Positions 59,323 to 64,000 of a DNA stretch of 64,000 nucleotides are shown here, piece by piece; position 1 is the stretch's first letter; every line of letters begins with the position of its first letter. A program made the position numbers and the translations under genes. Source of the DNA: Christiangramia bathymodioli (GTDB lineage: Bacteria > Bacteroidota > Bacteroidia > Flavobacteriales > Flavobacteriaceae); NCBI GenBank assembly GCA_009735695.1, contig SRSL01000003.1:496001-560000 (forward strand), given 5' to 3'. The notes beneath the pieces are model-generated. The model saw only the letters and a list, made by a program, of their open reading frames with translations, was not told where the DNA came from and searched no databases.

Positions 59323-59493
59323 ATGTCTAAAAAGAAAGCATTCGCATTAAGAGTCGACGAAGAGATGCTCAAGGCCATTGAGAAATGGGCTGCTGATGAA
59401 TTCAGGAGCACCAATGGGCAGATCGAATGGATGCTGGACAGGGCTTTGAAAGAAGCGAAAAGACACCCTAAATCTAAAAATAAAGAAAATTAA
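59323..59493 (+). CDS. Ribbon-helix-helix (Arc-like) small protein
   Basis: This 56-residue protein: MSKKKAFALRVDEEMLKA then IEKWAADEFRSTNGQIEWMLDRALKE and a basic tail. The short beta strand KAFALRV followed by two helices matches Arc/MetJ-type ribbon-helix-helix DNA-binding proteins. Its stop codon shares one base with the ATG of the HAD phosphatase gene (TAATG), so it is translationally coupled. No toxin gene is adjacent, so an antitoxin role is not supported. DNA binding is inferred from the pattern. Confidence 0.75.
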   Translation: MSKKKAFALRVDEEMLKAIEKWAADEFRSTNGQIEWMLDRALKEAKRHPKSKNKEN

Positions 59494-60299
59494 TGTTCAA
59501 GATCGTTTTTTCAGATATAGACGGAACCCTTTTGAATCATGACAGGGACCTTTCTCCCTATACTATAGAAACCGTAAAGAAACTCAAAGGCTCTATTCCA
59601 TTTATTCTTATTTCTTCCAGGATGCCGGCAGCCATGCGGCATCTTCAGGCTAAAATGGACATTGAAGACCAGCCGCTCATCAGCTATAACGGTGGTCTTA
59701 TCCTGGTTGACGATAAACCGGTAAGCTCAACCGAAATCCCCTTGAATATTCTGGATAAACTTTCAGCTTTCAACAAGGAACTAAACGTTCATTTAAGCCT
59801 GTACCACAATGATGAGTGGTACGCACCGCAGTACGATTTCTGGGCAAAAAGGGAAGAAAACAATACCAAAGTAGAGCCAGGGATCAGGGCCAATTCAGAA
59901 GTTATCGAAACATGGGAAAATGAAGGAAAAGGTGCTCACAAGATCATGGCCATGGGAGAAGAATTCAAGATCGATGAAATCGTGAACTATCTGGAAAAAG
60001 AACATCCAAATGCTCTCCACTTATACAGGTCTAAACCAACCTATCTTGAAATTGCGCCGCGATCCATTTCAAAACTCACCGCAATAGAACATTTACTGGC
60101 AGATCATTACCGCCTACCTCTTTCTCAATGTCTTGCATTCGGCGATAATTACAACGACATTGAAATGCTGAAAGGCGTGGGCATGGGTGTTGCGGTTGGA
60201 AATGCCAAACCCGAGGTCATGGAAGTTGCACATATGGTTACTTCCTCTGGAAAGGAAGATGGAGTTGCGAAAAGCATTGTTGAAATCCTGAAGATATAA
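59493..60299 (+). CDS. Cof-type HAD-IIB phosphatase
   Basis: This 268-residue haloacid-dehalogenase-type phosphatase has FSDIDGTLLNHD (nucleophile Asp, residues 5-16), ISSRMPAAM (motif II), a C2b cap domain in the middle, a K in EIAPRSISKLTAIEHLL, and FGDNYNDIEML (motif IV). Members hydrolyse sugar phosphates or cofactor intermediates. It is the last gene of the coupled cluster; the next gene has a 66-base gap. Confidence 0.9.
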   Translation: MFKIVFSDIDGTLLNHDRDLSPYTIETVKKLKGSIPFILISSRMPAAMRHLQAKMDIEDQPLISYNGGLILVDDKPVSSTEIPLNILDKLSAFNKELNVHLSLYHNDEWYAPQYDFWAKREENNTKVEPGIRANSEVIETWENEGKGAHKIMAMGEEFKIDEIVNYLEKEHPNALHLYRSKPTYLEIAPRSISKLTAIEHLLADHYRLPLSQCLAFGDNYNDIEMLKGVGMGVAVGNAKPEVMEVAHMVTSSGKEDGVAKSIVEILKI

Positions 60300-60365
60300 G
60301 CTCGCAAGACTGGCAGGAAAAATTTAATAAAAATTGTATTTTGCCGGCCAATCTAGTCAGACCTT

Positions 60366-61631
60366 ATGGAAAATACTCCTTTCTTCACCAATGACGCGAT
60401 CGTTTTTGGTTTATTGATGCTTGCCCTTGGCTTTGTTTTTTATACCTCCTCTCAAAAAGAGGGATTCTGGAAAAAATTCTACTCGGTAGTACCGGCTCTT
60501 TTAATGTGCTACTTGATTCCCGCCGTTTTTAACTCGCTGGGCTGGATAGATGACGAAACTTCCAATTTATATTTTGTAGCCAGTAGATATTTACTTCCGG
60601 CTGCGCTTGTTTTGATGACCCTCAGTATCGACCTGAAAGCCATTTTCAATTTAGGTCCCAAAGCCCTTATCATGTTCTTTGCAGGAACCATCGGGATTGT
60701 TCTGGGAGGCCCAGCTGCCATCCTGATCATGTCTGTAATCTCTCCTGAAACCCTTGGCGGGGTTGGCCCGGATGCTATCTGGCGAGGTCTTTCTACCATT
60801 GCAGGAAGCTGGATTGGTGGTGGTGCCAACCAGGCTGCCATGCTGGAGATCTATGAATACAATCCTGAATTATACGGCGGAATGGTGCTGGTAGACATCG
60901 TGGTAGCCAATATCTGGATGGCCGTGATCCTGATGGGAATTGGAAAGAACGAACGTATAGACAGCTGGCTGCGAGCCGACAATTCTGCGATCGAAAAATT
61001 GAAAGTAAAGGTGAGTAATTATGCTGAAAGCGTCACCAGAATACCTACCCTACCTGATTTTATGATCATGCTGGCCCTGGCTTTTGGAGCCGTTGGGATC
61101 GCACATTGGGGAGCAGACGGAATGTCGGAATACCTGCTGGCCAATTTTGAAGTTTTCAGCGATTCAAAAAGCGCCTTATCCTCATTTTCGTCTCAGTTCT
61201 TCTGGATGATCACCATTGCAACCGCCATTGGGATCATATTTTCATTTACAAAATTCAAAACCTATGAAGGAGCCGGTGCCAGTAAGATCGGAAGTATCTT
61301 TATTTACATACTCGTTGCAACCATTGGAATGAAAATGGATCTGGGCAAGATCTTTGAAAATCCCGGATTGTTAGGTATCGGACTGATCTGGATCCTTATT
61401 CACGTGATCGTTTTGTTAACCACTGCTAAGCTAATCAAGGCACCTTACTTTTTTCTCGCTGTTGGAAGCCAGGCCAATGTTGGTGGAGCGGCCTCTGCCC
61501 CTGTAGTTGCTGCAGCATTTCACCCCTCCCTCGCGACGGTTGGCGTGCTCCTTGCAGTCTTTGGATATGTAGTGGGAACTTACGGAGCCATCCTGTGTAC
61601 AATTTTAATGCAAATCGCCGCCGGGAGTTAG
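60366..61631 (+). CDS. DUF819-family integral membrane protein
   Basis: This 421-residue protein has about eleven hydrophobic segments and the DUF819 signature: GLSTIAGSWIGGGANQAAM (about residue 140-158) and VGSQANVGGAASAPVVAAAF (about residue 365-384), two symmetric loops suggesting an inverted-repeat transporter fold. The family is predicted to transport an anionic or amino-acid-like solute; the substrate is unknown. It is transcribed after the HAD gene with a 66-base gap. Confidence 0.85.
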   Translation: MENTPFFTNDAIVFGLLMLALGFVFYTSSQKEGFWKKFYSVVPALLMCYLIPAVFNSLGWIDDETSNLYFVASRYLLPAALVLMTLSIDLKAIFNLGPKALIMFFAGTIGIVLGGPAAILIMSVISPETLGGVGPDAIWRGLSTIAGSWIGGGANQAAMLEIYEYNPELYGGMVLVDIVVANIWMAVILMGIGKNERIDSWLRADNSAIEKLKVKVSNYAESVTRIPTLPDFMIMLALAFGAVGIAHWGADGMSEYLLANFEVFSDSKSALSSFSSQFFWMITIATAIGIIFSFTKFKTYEGAGASKIGSIFIYILVATIGMKMDLGKIFENPGLLGIGLIWILIHVIVLLTTAKLIKAPYFFLAVGSQANVGGAASAPVVAAAFHPSLATVGVLLAVFGYVVGTYGAILCTILMQIAAGS

Positions 61632-61685
61632 CATTAACCAGAAAAATATAAGATATTTGCGCTCCAAAAAATCTGTGTATATAAA

Positions 61686-62438
61686 ATGAAAAAACTAGCT
61701 GTTCTTTTAGTGATTTTGATCGGGTTTAGTGCCTGTTCTGAGAAAGAAAGCAATATAATTGTGAGTGGAGAAATAAAAGGACTTAAGAAGGGAACCTTAT
61801 ACCTCCAGAAAGTTGAAGATACCATGCTGATCAATGTGGATTCCATGGAAATTGACGGGGAACCACTATTTAGCCTGGAGACTTACCTGGAGAGTCCTCA
61901 AATGATGTACCTATACCTGGACAAGATTGATAACAGCAAATTTGATGACCGCATCGATTTTTTCGCAGATAAAGGACAGATCACCATTAATACCAGCCTG
62001 GAAAAATTTGAAACTGACGCGAAGATCGTGGGTTCTGCAAACCAGGAAAAGCTAATGGAATACCGAAAAATGATGAGCCGTTTTAACGATCAGAATCTTG
62101 ATCTGATCAAGGAAAGCTTTGAAGCTGAAAAAGAAGAGAACGAAGAAAAACTGATGGAGATCGACAAGAAATACAACAGCCTTCTGAGGAGAAAGTATTT
62201 GTTCACGGTCAACTACGCTATCAACAATAAGGATCTTGAAATAGCTCCCTACCTGGCGCTTTCTGAAGTTTTTGATGCCAACATCAAATACCTCGATACG
62301 ATCTACACTTCCCTATCTCCGGACGTAAAGAAGTCTAAATATGGCAAACAATTAAAAGACTTTTTGAAAGAGCGGAAACAAGAGGAAAAACTAGAAGAAA
62401 AAGTACAGGAAGAAGCAGAAGAAAACACTAATTCATAA
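61686..62438 (+). CDS. DUF4369-type lipoprotein
   Basis: This 250-residue protein has a lipobox FSAC (Cys17). An N-terminal beta domain (IIVSGEIKGLKKGTLYLQKVEDT) matches the DUF4369 pattern found at the front of thioredoxin-like lipoproteins in Bacteroidetes. Here it is followed only by charged helices (from about residue 105), with a coiled C-terminus (FLKERKQEEKLEEKVQEEAEEN); the thioredoxin domain is absent. Its role is unknown. A terminator follows at 62461-62488. Confidence 0.8.
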   Translation: MKKLAVLLVILIGFSACSEKESNIIVSGEIKGLKKGTLYLQKVEDTMLINVDSMEIDGEPLFSLETYLESPQMMYLYLDKIDNSKFDDRIDFFADKGQITINTSLEKFETDAKIVGSANQEKLMEYRKMMSRFNDQNLDLIKESFEAEKEENEEKLMEIDKKYNSLLRRKYLFTVNYAINNKDLEIAPYLALSEVFDANIKYLDTIYTSLSPDVKKSKYGKQLKDFLKERKQEEKLEEKVQEEAEENTNS

Positions 62439-62460
62439 TACAGGTTTCTCAGGAAATCAA

Positions 62461-62488
62461 AAGGAGCCCCTCGGCTCCTTTTTTTTTG
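62461..62488 (+). terminator. Intrinsic terminator
   Basis: Stem AAGGAGCC-CCTC-GGCTCCTT followed by a run of T residues. Confidence 0.93.
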
Positions 62489-62501
62489 TTATAACATGTT
62501 C

Positions 62502-62531
62502 TTAGGTTTTTCTTAGGCTAAATTAGGTTTT
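62502..62531 (+). promoter_or_regulatory. Triple TTAGG boxes upstream of mqo
   Basis: TTAGG begins at 62502, 62513 and 62523 (spacings 11 and 10). The first and third extend to TTAGGTTTT. The third box merges into TTAGGTTTTG, one base longer than a -7 element. They end 33 bases before the ATG at 62565. Confidence 0.45.
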
Positions 62532-62564
62532 GCATTACTTAACTTGAAGCAAATCTATTTTAGC

Positions 62565-64000
62565 ATGACAACTACTAATCGTGACTACGATCTCATTTGC
62601 GTGGGTGGAGGAATCATGAGCGCCAGCCTCGCCCTCCTTCTAAAACTAATCGATCCTGATCTCAAGATCCTGATCCTTGAAAGACTGGATAAGGTCTCCC
62701 AGGAAAGCACCAAGGCCTGGAACAATGCCGGGACCGGACATTCGGCTTTCTGTGAGCTTAATTATACCCCGCAGGATGACAACGGTAACGTCGACATTTC
62801 CAAGGCTATTCGAATATTCCAGGAATTCGAAAAGTCAAAACAATTCTGGGCTTATCTTGTAAACCAGGGCCTTTTGACTGATCCAAAATCCTTCATTCAT
62901 TCCATTCCGCATCACGCGTGGGTAAGAGGAAAAGAAGACGTGGATTTTCTGAAAAAACGATTCGAGACAATGACTTCTGAATTCATGTTCGAGAACATGC
63001 AATTTTCTGAAGATCATTCTAAAATGAAGCAGTGGTTTCCGTTGATCATGAAGAACAGGGATCAGGATGAAGTCATGGCTGCTACCCGTATGGAACTGGG
63101 CACCGGGGTGAATTTTGGCAATTTAACCAAACATTATTTCCGCATTCTGGAAGAAAAATTTAAAGTTCCTGTCCTTCGGAATAAAGAAGTAAAAGACATA
63201 GACCCAGATGGTCCCGAGGACTGGACCGCAGAAGTTGAAGACCTAGTCACAGGAGAAAAGACCTATTACGACGCCGAGCATATTTTCATAGGTGCAGGAG
63301 GCGGAGCCCTTCCCCTACTTCAAAAAGTGGAAATCGACGAAAAAGAAGGTTACGGCGGATTCCCCGTAAGCGGCCAGTGGCTGTTTTGCAAAAACAGAGA
63401 CCTAGTTGAAAAACATCACGCCAAAGTCTATAGCAAGGCTGGGCCGGAGGCACCACCTATGTCGGTTCCACACCTCGATGCCAGGTATATCAATGGCAAA
63501 AAAGAGTTGTTATTCGGGCCCTTTGCAGGATTCAGCACAAAATTTCTGAAGGAGGGATCAGTACTGGACCTACCTCAATCCATCAAATTTGATAATATAC
63601 CGTCAATGTGGGGTGTTTTCTGGCATAACTTACCGCTTACCAAATATCTTCTCAAGCAGGTAAGCATGGATCATAAAGACAGGGTGGAAGACCTTAGGGT
63701 ATTTATTAAAGATGCAAAACCGGAAGACTGGGAATTGAAAGTGGCCGGGCAGCGGGTCCAGATCATTAAACGGGATGAAGAACAGGGCGGCACCCTGGAA
63801 TTTGGAACCGATGTGGTACACAGTCGTGATGGGAAAATAACCGCACTTTTAGGCGCATCACCAGGAGCTTCAGTAGCCGTTAACATCATGCTAGAAGTCA
63901 TGCAGATCGCTTTTCCGGAAAAATTAGAAAATCATGTTATTAAGCAAAAACTTGAACGGATGATCCCATTCTGGAACCGGGATGTTCGTGAAGACGAACA
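62565..64000 (+). CDS. mqo: Malate:quinone oxidoreductase (truncated by the window edge)
   Basis: This FAD-linked peripheral membrane enzyme oxidises malate to oxaloacetate and passes electrons to the quinone pool. The start ATG at 62565 gives YDLICVGGGIMSASLALLL (FAD-binding Rossmann motif, residues 8-26), then STKAWNNAGTGHSAFCELNYTP, as in the MQO family. Further motifs are FGNLTKHYF, FIGAGGGALPLLQK, GYGGFPVSGQWLF and SPGASVAVNIMLEVM. The window contains 478 codons of an expected ~500, so only the C-terminal end is missing. It has its own leader with three TTAGG boxes and fits the menaquinone theme of the window. Confidence 0.96.
   Translation, partial: MTTTNRDYDLICVGGGIMSASLALLLKLIDPDLKILILERLDKVSQESTKAWNNAGTGHSAFCELNYTPQDDNGNVDISKAIRIFQEFEKSKQFWAYLVNQGLLTDPKSFIHSIPHHAWVRGKEDVDFLKKRFETMTSEFMFENMQFSEDHSKMKQWFPLIMKNRDQDEVMAATRMELGTGVNFGNLTKHYFRILEEKFKVPVLRNKEVKDIDPDGPEDWTAEVEDLVTGEKTYYDAEHIFIGAGGGALPLLQKVEIDEKEGYGGFPVSGQWLFCKNRDLVEKHHAKVYSKAGPEAPPMSVPHLDARYINGKKELLFGPFAGFSTKFLKEGSVLDLPQSIKFDNIPSMWGVFWHNLPLTKYLLKQVSMDHKDRVEDLRVFIKDAKPEDWELKVAGQRVQIIKRDEEQGGTLEFGTDVVHSRDGKITALLGASPGASVAVNIMLEVMQIAFPEKLENHVIKQKLERMIPFWNRDVREDE

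Noticed and set aside
59323-59493. Antitoxin of a toxin-antitoxin pair
   Set aside because: The RHH protein is coupled to a HAD phosphatase gene, not to a recognisable toxin.
1-64000. tRNA, rRNA, CRISPR array, prophage or transposase genes
   Set aside because: None was recognised on reading both strands; a dedicated search (tRNAscan, CRISPR finder) would be needed to exclude short RNAs.

Overview
The window is a chromosomal stretch of a Bacteroidota bacterium, almost certainly family Flavobacteriaceae and probably near Christiangramia/Gramella, Salegentibacter or Zunongwangia. The genus is inferred from overall protein character; no search was run. Supporting signs are a type IX secretion (T9SS) type B sorting domain at 1815-3407, short menaquinone enzymes of the Bacteroidetes type (MenA, MenC, MenE), many lipoproteins, an S9 glutamyl-peptidase-like enzyme, a stand-alone four-helix-bundle (S23-type) protein, and promoters of the TTG-N17-23-TAnnTTTG class. 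Gene density is high: about 60 genes, no gap over 300 bases, and no rRNA, tRNA, CRISPR, transposase or prophage gene that I can see.

Layout. 1-7.3 kb: an ABC-2 type exporter pair, a T9SS cargo protein, uvrB, a secreted VGIGT/YGI-repeat protein and a convergent hsp20. 7.4-15.2 kb: a DUF2254 membrane protein, ettA, a DinB-type protein coupled to a tiny membrane protein, a solitary acyl-CoA carboxylase carboxyltransferase, an M1 peptidase and a DoxX protein. 15.2-23.5 kb: a long minus-strand run holding holA, menA, a metallo-beta-lactamase-fold hydrolase, a four-helix-bundle cassette, menC, a CPBP protease, menE, a CIA30 protein and an M24 peptidase. 23.5-30.6 kb: a PD-(D/E)XK (HsdR_N-like) protein, a GT2 glycosyltransferase, an OmpA-like lipoprotein, tsaC, a small Tudor-like protein, a uvrD/pcrA helicase, a DsrE protein and a small membrane protein. 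30.6-41.3 kb: an M1 peptidase followed by two tandem patatins, recG, a Cys-rich lipoprotein, a TPR protein and pheT. 41.4-51.9 kb: DUF4136 and fasciclin proteins, small membrane proteins, a FabH-like enzyme, an S9 peptidase, a TetR-ABC1 kinase pair and htpG. 52-64 kb: a lipoprotein, a TPR hybrid histidine kinase, DoxX, AlkB-like and S1/P1 nuclease genes, an SPFH / PH-like / hydrolase / ribbon-helix-helix / HAD cluster, a DUF819 transporter, a DUF4369 lipoprotein and malate:quinone oxidoreductase, which runs off the right edge.

Functional themes. The menaquinone genes and mqo belong to one respiratory theme, since Mqo reduces the quinone pool. DNA repair and replication genes (uvrB, uvrD, recG, holA, the AlkB-like gene) are scattered. 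Secreted and periplasmic peptidases (two M1, S9, M24) and nuclease S1/P1 point to a polymer-degrading marine lifestyle.

Most interesting signals. (1) A palindromic motif, TTTGTTTA-N18-TAAACAAA, occurs with identical spacing upstream of the fasciclin gene (42639-42672) and of the TetR-ABC1 operon (49824-49857). In the second case it overlaps a consensus promoter, which suggests a small shared regulon. (2) The four-helix-bundle gene in the menaquinone run is flanked by 17-bp imperfect inverted repeats, like a mobile cassette. (3) Three TTAGG boxes spaced by one helical turn lie upstream of mqo. (4) The SPFH-PH-hydrolase-RHH-HAD cluster has an 86-base out-of-frame overlap and an uncharacterised logic.
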